Shown in pieces: positions 11,765 through 26,529 of a DNA stretch of 64,000 bases; positions within the stretch are counted from its first letter, which is position 1; every line of letters starts with the position of its first letter. The position numbers and the translations under genes are program-made. Where the stretch lies: contig MU001493.1 in assembly GCA_010093485.1 (NCBI GenBank), forward strand, positions 529,599 to 593,598. Direction: 5' to 3'. The notes under the pieces were generated by a model. The model made no database searches. It worked only from the letters and a program-made list of their open reading frames with translations, and was not told the DNA's origin. The DNA is from Karstenula rhodostoma CBS 690.94. Its lineage: Eukaryota > Ascomycota > Dothideomycetes > Pleosporales > Didymosphaeriaceae.

Positions 11765-14700
11765 TCAATTCGCCTTCTGACTCTCCACCAGCGCCCTAAA
11801 CAAGCTCCCCTCCGTCTCCAACAACTCCCCCGGCAACCCGACTTCCACAATCCTCCCCGCATCCATCACAACCACGCGGTCAAAATCGAGGATAGTGTCC
11901 AGCCGATGCGCGATGGCGATGATAGTGCGATCCGCAAACGCGGTGCGCAGGATCCGCTGCATCAGGGCGTCGGTGTGCGCATCGACACTTGAGCAAACAA
12001 ATCAGTACATGGCGACGAAATATAAGAGTGTATGCCGGGCCGGAGGGGCTCACCTGCTCGTCGCCTCATCCAGCACCACAATCCTCCCATCCATCAGTAT
12101 AGCCCTCGCAAGACAGAAAAGCTGCCGCTCCCCCTGACTCAACAAGCCATCCACATTATCGAGACTCAGATCCAGCGCAGACTGCCCCGTCTCAGCCGCC
12201 CCACTGAGTTTCTCCCAGAGCTGCACCTCCTCCAGCGCGCGCTGCATCGCGTCGTCGGAAACGGCGGGGCGCTGGGCTTCTGGGTTCCAGGGCGTAAGAT
12301 TGTACCGCACGGTGCCCTTTAGGAAGAAGGGCTCTTGGGGGAGGGCGATGATCTTGGAGCGTAGAGTGGAAAGGGACACGTCGGTGGTAGGGATACCGTC
12401 GACCGCGACGCGTCCCTCGCGCTGGTGCAGGAGACCGAAGAGTGTGGCGACGAGGCTGGATTTACCGCTTCCGGTGCGGCCGCACAGGCCTATCTTCTCG
12501 CCGGGCTGGATCGAGAGATCGATGTCGTTGAGGACTGTTTTGCCGTCTTCAGTGTAGCTGGCCGCGAAGTTGGAGAAAGCGACGGCGCCACTTTTAAGCC
12601 AGGATGGGGGTGGTGAGGCGATGGCGAGGTCGGATTCCTCGGGAGGGGTGGCGGAGAACTGGAGGATGCGGACGACGGCCGAGAGGGAGGTTTCTAGCTC
12701 CGTCCAGTAGACGATTATGACGCGGAAGTTGACACCGAGGTCCATCTGTGTTATGTCAGGATGCTACCACGAAGAGATTAAGCAGGTGGGACTGGACGAA
12801 CAGCGGATATGAGCGCCAAACCGAGATATCCGGGATCGATCTTGGTCCTTAGCCCCACAGCCAGGCCTGCAATCATTGTGATCATTCCCGCAACCACAAG
12901 TTCCAGCACCAGCGTCAGCCAGTTCTGGATCGCGGCAAGTAGGTAGTACGGGACCTGTGACTGGTCCAGGAGTCTGTCGTTCCGTTTGCGGTATGCCTCC
13001 CCCCAGCTGAATGCGCGAACAGTAACGACCCCAGCCAGGGTTTCTAAAAAGTTGCTACACAGTGGTGCCTTAGCTTCGAGATCCATCAAGCGGACCTGAC
13101 GCGATGTACGAAGGTACACACGCTGGATACAGTAGCCTACGACACCGAGGACGGGGATTGTGGCAGCGATAGGTGGTGTAGCGATTGCCATAATGATGAA
13201 CGAGCAAATAGTCTCGAGGACTTCAAAGGTGACGTTCAGCCATGCTACAGGCAGCTGCAGATCGACAAGCATGATATCCTGGGAGAACCTATTCGTTATT
13301 GACCCAATGTCCTGTGCACGGCGGGTGTCAGCATATGCATCCTGGAAGGGTAGGATGCTGCGACCATTGATTCCAAGTGCAAAAACGAATGCTGACTTCA
13401 CTTACTGTTGACACCAGAAACGAGAATCTGGCGCGCATCAGAGCAACAAGTTGGTTGGCGTGCATATTCAAACTCAGCCGTGGCTGGAACCACAACGCGT
13501 AGTGCACGAAGTAAGCAAAGTATGCGATGATGTTGATGACAGTGACGATGATGAATAAATAGAGTTGGCGAATCGTCCCGCTTCTGCTTTGGTCGTCGGC
13601 TTCTGCCCACCACTTCAACCAGAGGTACTGGATCTGTGTCATTACGATACCTCCGACCAGTGTTACGCAACTGATCGTCATGTGCAGTGGACCAATAGTC
13701 TTGATAAAGAAGATGAGACTGCGTCTGTCTCCGGTTTGTCGAGCAACATCGTCCTCGTGGTTGTCGCTGACGGGCTTGCTGGGCACTTGAGGAACAATAT
13801 CGTCTTCGGGTCCTTCATCACTGTTTGCCGCGCTGGAAACTTCGCCATCGTTGAACTTACGAAAGTCAACGTTCTTCTTGAGTAGTTCCTGGTATGTTCC
13901 TTGGTCAGCGACCCGCCCGTCCGCCATGACAATGATTTGATCTGCGTGTCGAGCATAGTGCGTAGAATGTGTGGCTAAGATAACTGTAGCTCCTGATTTA
14001 CGCAAGAGACCGTTACGAGCGAAGACCCGATTGAATACAAGTTTCTCGGTTGTGTTGTCCAGTCCAGCAAGCATGTCATCAAGCACGAGTACCGGCTTCC
14101 TTGCATAGAGAGCTCGTGCTAGGGACATGCGGTTTTTCTGGCCTCCTGACAGGGATATGCCTTTCGATCCGATCGCGGTGTTGTCGCCATCCCTCATCTC
14201 TTCCAAGTCTTGCATAAGGCCGCAGCTCCAGAGTACCTTTTGGTACCATAGTTCATCGAACGGATCTTCTCCGACTATGTTTTCTCGTACTGTAGCATTG
14301 CGGAGCCAGACCTGCTGGTCGCAGAATGCGCTGCCTGGTAGCGAGTGCTCGAACTGGCCACTCGATAGCTGTGTCTCACCTACAAGGGAGCGTAGGAAAA
14401 CGGACTTGCCCGATCCCACTTTGCCGACGATCATAGAGAACGTGCCTTGGGAGAAGTTGGTTGTCAATTCAAACAGTAGAGGTTGACTGTCGATCGCAAA
14501 TGTTGCATTCTTCAATGCAATGACATGGCCTCCTTCACGGTGGGCTCGGAGTGGAGATAATTCCATGCCGTCGCTGCTTGTGCTGGAGCCAGGGTCATCT
14601 CGCTCTTCTGAGGGGCTGGTTTCACCTAGAAGAAACCTCTCGACGCGCTCAAGAGAGGCGATGCCTGTTTGTATCTGAGGCAGTATCTGAAGCACCATTC

Positions 14701-16426
14701 CAAACGGCGTGGTGAACAGCTTCAACGCAGACAACGATCCATATAGTTTGTTCATATCAAGGGTCATCCCATCGCCCTTCGCAATCGTAATGATTGCAAA
14801 CGTAACGTAAGTCGCAAGAGTAGTGAGTTGGAACATGGAATTGGAAATGAGTGTTACCCAAACAATGAGCTTTCGGAAGTAGATGGATGCGTCGACTTCG
14901 GCATGGCGCAGTTTGGTGAGCATCTGGAAGACGGTGTCGGACAATCCGAGCATGCGTACGCCTTTCATGTTGCCGACAACGTACGCGATGGCTGTGATGC
15001 GCCGCTCTGTTGCGGCTGCGTACAACCTCATCCGGGCTTTCATTGCAGCGCCGATTGCAGTGGTCACACCAGTAGCCACCAGTATCGTCAATAAAGGGGC
15101 GACGAAAGCGGCACCTAGGTGAGTGTACATGATGTACATAGCTACACCACTAATAATGAACGCAGCCCAGATTTCGTTCAGTTGCTTGCATGCTTGCAGT
15201 ATTTTGTCCACGTCAACGTTCATCAGAACCGTTGCAGAGCCGAGATCCACATCTTTAGAGGAAGTGTGTAGCGTCTTTTCGTATAGCGCAGAGATAAGGC
15301 ACCCTCGCAGCTTAGTCATGAACCGGGCCATACTTTGAGCAGTCCAGCCAAAAGCGACCGCTAGGAGAGCATAATTAAGGGCAAAAGCCGCTATAAGGCC
15401 ATAGCCTTTGTTGACCGACTGAGGATTCTTGCGATCTTCGACAAAATCAATCATGGCCGTAATCAAGTATGGCTGACTCAGCGTGGTCGCCATCTGGATG
15501 ATGCTAAAGTTCGGCTTAGTACGTGCTTATAGCTATTTTGCATGAGACAATACCGTGGAAATATGGGGAGAAGCAACTCAGGCCAAAGAATCTTTATAAT
15601 AATCCGCAGTAGAGGCATACTTTTCGACTTGTCCTGCGCTGCCAGAGCTTGCTGAAACGCCGCCGCTCGTGCCTTGGACGCAAGGTCCGCATCCATAGTG
15701 CTTAAGTCTGTTGGTTTGAGAACCTTCCGATAGCCCTCCTTGAAGAGGTCGTTGAGATGCCAGAACAACCTCTTACCAAAGAGACCGATGGTCTCCTCGG
15801 GGGGAAGCTTGCGATCTCCATCGGAACTGAAAAGCTGGCGCTTATCAAGTGACTCTAGCAACAGTAGCAGTCCGGTCAAAAATGTATGGATTGATGCTGG
15901 TGTCACAAGTGACGTTGGATAGTCCATCAGGAACAAAGTGCGTAGGCGGACGGCATCGCATAGTAGCAGGACCAGCAGAAAGAACTGTAGCAGATGGCTG
16001 GGTCGGATGGCCCTGCTGTGTTCCATGCGAGATAGTGCCACGATGAGCATCGAACTAAGAAACTCGAGAGCAGCTGACGCGACAGACAGCTTGGTCTTGA
16101 AAGAGTCTATCTCGCTCCATATTGCCAACAGTGCGATGGACGAGAAGACGTACAAGACACTGGAAACCTGTGGCGTCGTCAGTCGTGCCTCAGTCGATGA
16201 AGGGCATTGTGTCTACTGTTTTCAGAAATCCCAAATGAGAGTGCCGAGCAACTCTGTCGCGGCGCCGTCGTAGTGTAACCAATCGGATGGGTGCCAGTGC
16301 GAGGAATACGGCCTGGGGCAGAAGCCCAAGTACACTGTCTTCAAAGCCAAGCGTGAGATCGAAGCCGCCACGGCATGAGCCGACTCCCGGTCCAAAGGAC
16401 CCGTCAGTCGAGCAGGCTGCCGACAT
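11765..16426 (-). CDS. full-size ABC-C (MRP-type) multidrug transporter
   Basis: Six exons in transcription order: 16426-16217, 16167-15554, 15503-13406, 13311-12802, 12745-12054 and 11987-11765, giving 1448 residues. The N-terminus (FGPGVGSCRGGFDLTL) is typical of fungal ABC-C proteins with an extra membrane domain. First nucleotide-binding domain: Walker A VGKVGSGKS (about 632), signature LSGGQ (about 726), Walker B VLVLDD (about 748). Second domain: Walker A CGRTGSGKSS (about 1236), a variant signature LSQGERQL (about 1346), Walker B VVLDEATSSVD, split by the last intron, and the H-loop AIAHRLD. Each splice restores a known block, for example ST-DIGSITNRFSQD. It should export organic anions or drugs across the plasma or vacuolar membrane; the substrate is unknown. 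The frame that continues through the intron at 13312-13405 should not be used as a start. Confidence 0.93.
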
Positions 16427-18232
16427 GACCAATTAGTTATGTGGGGAGAAAGTGATGCAGTGCCTGGACGGCGGTGGATCACGGTGTCGCAGCGCTTCGA
16501 CGTTCAATTAAACACAACTTTGGCTCGTCGAGAGAAGGATGCTCATCGCTCTTCACGTGGTGACTCACACTGTCGTGATGAGGTGTAGCCTCGTGTGCGA
16601 GAGCGTGGAGGAGGCGTCGCAAGTGAGAGATTCGTCGTTGGGGGCCTCCCTTTCGGATGCTGACAAGCTCGATAACAGCCGCCATGACCAATCACCGACC
16701 ATTCCCTGAAGATGACTGCCTAGCCCGCTTCTGTGTTGCGCGTTCAAGAACGAATCCATGCTTCTCACTTGGTTGATTTGTTCAGAACAGCAGGCGACGT
16801 CAACGTCACGTGCGTATTGCTCATCATGCAGCGTTTCCTTTGGACCGCGCCCCATCAGCGTCACCAGCGTCAGATGCCACCTCCCCCAGCCCAGATCACA
16901 CCATCTCAACGCCCGAAAAAACCACGAGAAGTCTGCATGCAGGGCCGGGCGCAGGCTATCTTCGGCTTGCAAACTGGCGAGCGAGCCGCCGGCGCATTGA
17001 CAACCCCCGCAGCCGCTTCACCGCCAACTAGATCCCCAGAATCCCCCATGCGCTCGAGGAAAAAGCACAGCGACCTTGCGCCGACGCGCTGTACAGACTA
17101 CAGACAGGCCCTGATTCTGCCGCGACGCAAGGTCAGCCCTCTGTGTCTCCCCGACTGCTGCATGGCCAAACAACACCGAGTCCGCCTCAACGTGGGCTGC
17201 TTATCCCATGTTGAACCCCGCGCTACTCCCCATGGCGCACGCTGGGGCAAAGACAAGCTCTCATGGGTCAGCCTGGTGACAAGTCCGGCCCCTTTCGTCC
17301 ACTTTTCTGCCTCCTCCTGCATAACAAGCTCGGCTTCTTTCATCCTGCTCGGCCTTGACACTCTAGACCTCGGAAATCCATTAACCGCTGTTGCGATATC
17401 ACGCCAGCCAACGTGAATTCTCTGCCGTGGGAAGAAAGCTGAAAAGCCCTGCTGTCTGCCAGTCTCCGTCTTGCGTCTCAACCTAATTCTTCTCCACTCC
17501 GCCGCGGCAAACGCCCTAGCATTCGTCCCCAGTATTCGTCCCCGCCAAGCGAGCGATCAACACCCAAGAGTTCCAAAACGTTGATGCTCACGTCCTTATC
17601 TATCGGCCCCAGCAACTGGAAACCATCTGGTCCTCACAAACATATACACGACGTTACGACTGTCAAACACCAAGGCCGTGAATCCCTCGGCGCGTCCCGC
17701 TGCCAAGTGAGATCCAACCAACCGCCGAAGCGCCTCTACAGCACATCGCACAACCAAGCTTCTTAGTCGGTATATATCACACTAGCCGATACATACACAT
17801 TCCAGCACGTCCGGTGAGGGCTTCCGCGTCGATCCCCCATACGCCGCATAACATTGTGTCGGACAACCTACTGCGACATCCCGCGCTTCCGCACGAGGCC
17901 CACTCTGCTCACCATCTGGACACTTGCTTCCTTGGCTGCGTCTACCCATTACTGAGCAAGGAAATATAAGCTCACAGCAAATCTCCGGCATTCCATTCCC
18001 CAGCACGCTTTCATCTTTCCAATAATTCGCCTGGTCATCTGACACCCCACCCTTTCCCTCTTTCCACTCAAACGTACCACGGGACTACCGGAGCTATCGT
18101 CTGTGACGCCCGCTCCTATCGCCTCTCCGACTCCCGTCTTGCTTTGTAAAGCAACTCATCACCTCTTCAAATACCCTCACCGTCGCCCTCGGCCCCCTTC
18201 TCTCCACCCACACCAACTACCAAGCTGGCGCA
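16427..18232. promoter_or_regulatory. 1.8-kb divergent intergenic region
   Basis: This lies between the ABC transporter (minus) and the small Ser/Pro-rich protein gene (plus). About 17400-18230 is strongly CT-rich and probably contains a long leader of the plus-strand gene; an upstream ATG lies at 17584. Frames such as 16733-17416 start at TTG and show no domain. Confidence 0.45.
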
Positions 18233-18598
18233 ATGTCTTCCGGTGGCCGCCTCCACATTCCCTTCCCGCGCACCTTTCTCTCTGTCAACACTCCCATCAA
18301 GCAGGCCGGCAGCCCCGTTGAGCCTACCGCAGCCCCCGAGCCCAAGCAGTCTGCTCACCCGTTTCTTTCCAACCGACCTGCCGGCACCCAGCGCCACGCC
18401 TCAGTCTCGTCTGTCAGCAGCGTCGACAGCATTCCCAGCTCGCCATCTGCTACCGGCGTCTCGCCTTCCGCCTCACCAGTCCTTGAGCCGACGCTTCCAG
18501 CTTTTCTGTCGCTTAACGCAAAGTATGCGCCTCTACCGAAGGCTGCTGCGCCGCTGAGCGACGTCCAGCCCCACGGCTTCCTCTCCAACAGGCACTAG
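18233..18598 (+). CDS. small Ser/Pro-rich protein with four FLS motifs (unknown function)
   Basis: An uninterrupted 121-residue frame with a good start context (GCGCAATGT). The protein is low in complexity and rich in Ser, Pro and Ala. The short motif FLS recurs in order as TFLSVN, PFLSNR, AFLSLN and GFLSNR, the last at the very C-terminus (HGFLSNRH). The second and fourth copies are near-identical (H-P/G-FLSNR). There is no signal peptide, membrane segment or catalytic motif. It is likely disordered and could be a docking or stress-related peptide, but no family was recognised. Its long CT-rich upstream tract is typical of highly expressed fungal genes. It may be an exon of a longer gene, though both ends look complete. 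Confidence 0.65.
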   Translation: MSSGGRLHIPFPRTFLSVNTPIKQAGSPVEPTAAPEPKQSAHPFLSNRPAGTQRHASVSSVSSVDSIPSSPSATGVSPSASPVLEPTLPAFLSLNAKYAPLPKAAAPLSDVQPHGFLSNRH

Positions 18599-19417
18599 GC
18601 GACGCAGCTGCGTGCTCGACTCGACTTGACTTCGCAATGGCCAGCCACGAAGCTGGCCACGAAGGGCGTTTTTGACGGATTCGACTAAAAGATTCGATAC
18701 TGGGTTCCTACCACTGGCGGCATTTGACTGGCGTTAACGATTCAACAAATCTTTTCTTACTTCCTTTCGGGGCCACATAAAATACAAAACCATATTCTGG
18801 GGCGGCAGAGAGGCTGCAAGTTGGCTTACCCGCTCGCTCAGCGTGGTAGTCGTTTGCAAGGACGACTGGACACCCGAGTGTCGCTCACGAACACCACCTA
18901 CACCGGTGTTCACTTGCTCCTGCGAACGGCTTCGGCGTTGAGCCAGCCAGCCAGCCAGCCAGCGGGCACACGGACGGACAAGGCGCAGGCACGGTTGCTT
19001 TTTCGTAAAAACACCTACCTAACCAACAACCAAATTGTCTCCATAGCTACTTACTCCCGCCTATCTCCTATCTCCCAATACAATTGTCACATGACGACAC
19101 CTGCACCTGCACCTGCACCTGCCTTTTAATTCGTGATGGTGCTAACCCGTCCTACCCCATGATATGATTGAAAATACGTTTCACGTGGTTGCGCCGACCT
19201 TCCCTTCCCGGCCTCACTCTCACCCCCTCGCTAACGCCAGACCCAGTCCAGGGCCAGGGCCAGGGCCAGAGCCAGTCCGGGCTCCATGATCTGCGTGCGC
19301 CCAGCTTCGGAGTTTAGTCGCCCACGTGCTGCATCTGAAACGCGAGAGGCGGCAGTCGTCGTGGGAGTTGGCTGCGGGATTTGGGGCCGTGGAAGATGCG
19401 TGCTACTCTCGTATTCG

Positions 19418-19451
<34 letters not shown>

Positions 19452-19996
19452 CAGTGCGGGATGGATGGGATAACAAAGAGCGGACGGACGAACCCCACGC
19501 GCCGCGCCGCACCGCCTACACCTTGCAGCTGCCGCTTTACACCGCGCATCTTCACTGTAGATGCATTTATTCCAATTTATTCCACCCACTACAAAGGTAC
19601 ATGTGTGAGTGTGAAGACAGACCTCACCTGACCTAAATCTCCAGTTTACACGCACATTCCATCTCCCCCCTGCCCTGGCTGGATCAAATTCATTTCATCT
19701 CACCTCATGTACCTATCTATGCAGGCACATACCCCGCGCACAACCAGCCCTACGCATCAAACCGCACAGTCACCACACACACCTCCTTCTCGCATATTAC
19801 CTACCTACTGCACTCCACTCCGCCCCACCCATCATCCGCACTTGATACCCCCATCCCACGCCCCCAGCCAGCCCCTCTAACAACAAACACAAACACCTCA
19901 CCCAGCACACCCCCCCTCCCCCACCGCACAGATACCTTCCCGCCCCCAGCGCCCACGTTATCATACCTAGGGGGCGGGGACGTCTCCGTCCCTGAT

Positions 19997-20030
<34 letters not shown>

Positions 20031-21094
20031 GCCCAGTCCAGCCCAGCCCGCCACGAGGCCGCAAAGAGGGCGAGGCGCCGCTTTGGGGCCCGTGGCCGGC
20101 CGGGCACAGGTGGGATTTGGATTCCTCCAGCGGTCGGCGGCGGACTGCAAAGTTTGCTCGAATGCGCAAACGGTGGTGCCCGCCCCGCGCACGAGAGAGA
20201 GAAAAGGGGAAAGGGAGGGGAGGGGAGTGATTGACGAACAAGGCGCTCGCGAGTTCACCTCCGAGGCTAAACAGATCCGTGTTACTTGGCCCGGAGGGGA
20301 AATAAAATGTGCATGGCGGGACACTGCCCGAGGGAGGGAGAGATAGCACAGTACCAACCGCGCTGAGAATGATTCTGCTTGGTTGTGTGTGCAATATAGT
20401 GTAGTATAGCAGCCGTTCTCCCACGTGCGTACGCGGCGGTACCCGCTGGCTCTCCGGCTTCCAAACAGCCCTGGGCTGTCTATCAATTAAGTATACATCA
20501 AGTGCACAACGAGAGACTAAACGTACAATTGCCTGGCTCTGGCCTGACTAGCCCAGCCCAGCACCTACAAGAACGCACAAAAAGCTTCGGATCCGGCTCA
20601 TGGATTGACCCACCACACCACACACTTCCCCTGAACAGAAACACAAAGGGTCGAGTATATGACATGTAATTGCTCGCGCTCTCCAAACACAACTTTTCTC
20701 AGACCAGCAGGAAAGTAGAACCAGGGTGACAGACGCGGCAGCGCAAGGAAAATTTGGTATGGCAACGCAACTTGTGAAACAAGAACACCGACGCCCAGGG
20801 GTAATATGGTTCAAAAACAAAGGTCCCATCACGGCTGCCCGGGTGCAGCCAAGCCTCCAAATAACGCCTTTTAACTCCAATGCTGCGCTCTGCAAGATGA
20901 CAAGAGGCAATGATATGTCCCAATCCGTAATCGTGACTCAAAAGTGCATGAGATGAGCTCCGATCGACTGTAGAGCGATCGTGGCGTCGTGTATTATATG
21001 GTATGTCGCGGACGGCGGAGGAAGAGATGAACGATTATGCACAGCGGTCGACGTGTGGCCTCGTCTAGGAGTGGGTGATGCAGACGGCGAGACC
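18599..21094. other. 2.5-kb convergent intergenic region with low-complexity tracts
   Basis: No gene was recognised between the plus-strand small gene and the minus-strand G-alpha gene. It contains simple repeats: CAGC units near 18942-18962, CACCTG units near 19099-19122, CCAGGG units near 19246-19268, an A run, and CCGCCCA units near 20006-20030. A long minus-strand frame at 19797-20486 follows GC-rich simple sequence and is judged spurious. Confidence 0.5.
19418..19448. repeat. 31-base poly(A) tract
   Basis: An uninterrupted run of A on the plus strand in intergenic DNA. It is longer than any other homopolymer in the window. No LINE or retrocopy body is recognisable directly upstream, so an origin as a reverse-transcribed tail is only a possibility. 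Confidence 0.9.
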
Positions 21095-22413
21095 TTAGAG
21101 GATGCCCGAGTCTTTCAGCGCATTCTGCAATATAGTCTCCTTCACAGCGGCGAAGACGAGTCGGATATTCGATGTGTCGGTGGCTTGTGTGAGACTGCGC
21201 AGGTTAGCAGTGTGCTTGCCGCAGCGGACACGGTACGTACTGAGGGTACAAGTTGAGGTGCGCTCGGTTGACTTGATTGAATCTCCAGAGCAGATACTTG
21301 GCTGCGCGGTTCACGTCGTTGCCTCCGGAATAGTCGGGGAAATAGTTTCCTAGTGGTGACCGTGCCAGTTTCGCCTTGAACAGATCGACCTTGTTCAAGA
21401 AGAGGATGATACTTGTCCTCATGAACCATCGACTGTTGACCACTGAGTCGAATAGCACGAGACTCTCCATCATGCGGTTCTAGAAGCTGTCAGCCAAGCC
21501 ACGGACTGGGACCATAGTGCCGTACCTGAGAGCTTTCTTCCAGCAGAACCTGGTCGTACTCGCTCAATGCCACGCAGAATATGATAGATGTGACGTTTTC
21601 GAAACAATGTATCCATTTCTTGCGCTCGCTCCGTTGACCGCCTACGTCAAACATGCTGCAGTTTCATATTAGCCGGAGGATCTGAAATTCACCCGAACGC
21701 GCACACATACTGTATTGACAGCTGACCCATGGTAAACCTTGTCTCGTATATACCCGTCGTTTTCGTACGCGCACGCAGAACGTCGGACTCGTTCGGAATG
21801 TAGTTGGGATCGGCTATGCGCGTAACCTCATCGAAGAAACTGCACGAGTTAGCGGAGGCGCATGCGCGTGGGTTGTACTCAAACGTACTATGGCGCCGAG
21901 TCCATCAGGTAGAATTCGCTTGAATGCTCGAGGACTTTTGACACGCATGGGTCTCGCCACACGGAAGTTATCGCCTGTCCCACCCGCATGTCGAGGGGCT
22001 TCTCTGGATCCGGGTCGACAGTGTACTCGAGCAGATAGCGGCAGTATTCCTCGTTTGTGGGGTCGCTGGGCGGAATTTCAAACTGGTGCATCGCACCGAT
22101 GAGGGCTTTTGCGCAGTCCATCACGTTCTTATATATCGTCAGGCGGTACATTGCGAGCTCTTCTTGCGTGTATCCGTTCTGGTGTATGATCTTCATCTGC
22201 TTGACAATGGTGGACTTGCCGCTCTCCCCAGAACCTGGACGTGCGCGTTAGCTAGCATGTGCAAGGAGCGTCGCTCAGCTGCTTACCCAGCAATAGGATC
22301 TTGCATTCTCGCCGTAACCGGCGCGAGTCCTCCTCGAGCTTCCGGTCGATGGCCTGGCTGCGCTTCTTCTGCTCGGCATCCTGGTTGTCTGCGCTCGACA
22401 TGCAGATGCCCAT
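21095..22413 (-). CDS. gna-3: heterotrimeric G-protein alpha subunit, fungal group III (GNA-3/GanB-like)
   Basis: Six exons in order: 22413-22287, 22234-21889, 21839-21711, 21655-21526, 21479-21241 and 21194-21095, giving 356 residues, the usual length. MGICMS at the start provides Gly2 for myristoylation and Cys4 for palmitoylation. The GTP-binding motifs are GSGESGKS (43-50, split by intron 1), [12 protein letters not shown] (switch II), FLNKVD and TQATDT. The C-terminus NALKDSGIL is that of group III and lacks the Cys of pertussis-toxin-sensitive alphas. Relatives act upstream of adenylate cyclase in nutrient sensing, conidiation and germination; that role is inferred. The gene is head-to-head with the Hog1 kinase gene across 2.66 kb. 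Confidence 0.96.
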
Positions 22414-25070
22414 CTTGTCGACTGCTCGTGGCGGGTGCTCGGCCGTGTGCCGTGTGCAGGAGGGTCGACAGGCGCGGGCGCCTCACTCGACGGAGACAAT
22501 GGCAGGGCGCCGGCTTGCAAACAAAGGCGTCCAGAGACAGAGTGAATGGCGAGGCGGTGATTCGCCGGATGGAAACGCGATCCGAGTGCGGCAGGAACGA
22601 CCTGAGGGCAGCGTCGACGGAAGGCGCACGGCGGCGACGTGCTGCAGCTGGGAGACGAGACGGGGGTGCGAGAGCGAGGGCGAAGGCGAGTCGACGCTTG
22701 CGCGCGGGGCGCTACGGGGGCGGATGGGGTGTGGAGGGTCGAGGTGCGCGATGGTGGAGGTCGCGGTAGCAGGTCCAGGTCGGGGTGAGGCGCGGCCAGT
22801 GCGCAGGTAGCCCCCTCTAGCAGCAGTGCAGTGCAGCTGAGCAGCAAGGCACACTCCCTGGAGCGCAAACGGTCGTCGACACGGCGGCTGCAGGAGGCCG
22901 GCGAGAAGGCGGATAGGCTCGAAGGACAGGTGTTTGGTTGCGCAGTCTTCTTGCGGCGGGCGTGGTAGTGGAAGTGGTGGTCGAAGGGGGCAGGCTCGAC
23001 GGCTGCTGGACAACCGCCGCGTTGGGAAGGAGCGACCTAAGCCCCCAACTTTACACTGCTCGTTCAGCAAGCCGCTCCGGAACGGCGTGTCGATTGCTCG
23101 GCCAGGCAGCAAACGCAACAATCGCAGCAGACGTCTTGTCTTGTCGCTTCCAAGCGGCAGGCAGGGTAGGGTAGGGCAGGGCAGCGAGGAGACGGATGGT
23201 GCGGACGGGACACGACGGGGAGACGCTCGCAGGTAGATTTGGGCGGGCAGCGCGCGCGATTGGCCAGCAGCAGTTCCCCAATGGCTTCATTCACAGTGCT
23301 TCTGACCTGTGCACATTTCACCGCAGCCAAGCACCGGCACGCAGCCGTCTTGTGGCGACACCTCCGCAACTGACACTGCGGGCTCCTTGACTGCGCGGAG
23401 GGCAGCGCATCAATGAATCGTCACCATCAGTATCATGGTCCAGAAAAGACCCCATCCGCCGGCTCACTACCGCTTCCGTCGCAGCAGCCTCAAAGTAGCA
23501 ACTGACGTGCAGCTCGACCGTCTCGCCGTCTAAATTAAGCACCATGGCATTGGATGTACTATCGCCATCCCCACGAGGCAGCCTCTGATGCGCGGTCAGG
23601 CACAGATTAAACGCCCCGTCATCTCTCATCTCCGACCGACACTGCATCGTCGCAATGACGACAAGCTGGCTACGGCGCCAACACCACCAGCCGCCGCGAC
23701 GAGTGCATGCGCAGAAACTCCACCTACCGGAGCCTCGCTGCCGTTGCGCGGATTCCTCTCCCCTCTCCCTCTAGCTTGATGCAGCCCAGCTATCCCTTGG
23801 CCCGACATTTGCAGAAAGTATACATTAGTTGCCTGCCCCAGGAACCGTCAGCGGTCACCTTGTTCCAATACCAATTCAAGATGCGCTGCCGCACGGGGGT
23901 TCTTGGTAGCCGAGCCCGTTGTGGCTTCTTTGCCGAGGAGATGCCTCGTGGTCATCCTCCCGAATCACATCGGGAGCTGAAGCAGTCTCAGCAGAGCATT
24001 GCCGCTCCCGCAGAATCCGCGACACAGACACGTTTGCAGCGCGCTGTCTAGGAAGTGAGGGTCACTCGCAATGGATGTCCTCGGGTAGTTATTTATAGCT
24101 GCGTAGTGTCCACCTCACCTGCTAATGAAGAGTGCCGTGACCAGCATTGGCTGTAGCTGCACGTGGGAAGCTCATATGTACTGTGTAGCACCTGCAGTGC
24201 AGCCTGGCAGCCATGAAACAGGCGTTGACCAGCGATATGACTTGCAATCCGGGGCGTCGTGAATGCATAGACGGCGATGAGAACAATGCATGCCGGCCAA
24301 TCCCGCCATGGGAATTCTGGCTTTTCCATCTGTGTGTACAGAACGGTCGTGATCCGGGGATTGCTGCGGCAACGCGCACGACCCATGTGGCGTGGAGCAG
24401 AAAGACGGCCAGCGCAGAGCACGCATGCTGTATAAGAGTAAGACGGGGTTCATTGGTGTTTCTAAGGATTACCAGGGGAACGTACGGGCAAGGACAGCAA
24501 ACAGCAGTTGGTATGGGAAACCACATGGGCATCGAGGTCCACTCTATATCGTGATGACGTCGCTCCGAAATCGATCGCCTTGGTTGTGCGAAACCTGCTA
24601 ACACCTGGACAACGGGCACGGGCGTTGGCTCTCCATGCTGGCGTGCCCCTCGATTTCATTCTTCCTCGCAGCTTTCCTTCACCTCTCCGCATCTCCATAA
24701 CAGCTGATTTTGTATCTCTCCGTTCCCGGCAGTGATCGCCCTCTCGTCCCGCTTCAGCGAACCCGTGCCTCACCCCTCACCCCTCCATCCCTTCACTCGG
24801 CGCACGCTGCTACCTTCTCCGAACGCGTCCCCCCGCCAAAGGACCTGCTTCAACACGCTCGCCTGCAGACCCTGTTGTGGCTCTTCTGGACCACTTGGTG
24901 TTGCCTCTTTGAACTGCCCTAGTCGCGGTCTAAATCACCGGTCCAATTACCCGCGCCGCTCACTTCACCCACTCTGGTGTATCGCAAATCGGCGACCCTA
25001 CAACAACACCCTCCCACCGCACTCTGCACACTTACTCCTCCCCCGCTGCAACCATCCACCGCTGCCCGTC
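22414..25070. promoter_or_regulatory. 2.66-kb divergent region between G-alpha and Hog1 genes
   Basis: It contains both leaders and promoters. About 22500-23300 (G-alpha side) is GC-rich with many short frames; about 24640-25070 (Hog1 side) is a CT-rich leader. No additional gene is supported. Confidence 0.45.

Positions 25071-26529
<1,459 letters not shown>

Noticed and set aside
13312..13405. Open frame continuing upstream of DIGSITNRF as a separate transporter start
   Set aside because: It is an intron read in frame; removing it joins two conserved ABC-C blocks.
16733..17416. 227-codon frame upstream of the ABC transporter
   Set aside because: TTG start, low-complexity composition and no recognisable protein.
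19797..20486. 229-codon minus-strand frame
   Set aside because: Runs through CCGCCCA-type simple repeats and Gly-rich translation; no domain.
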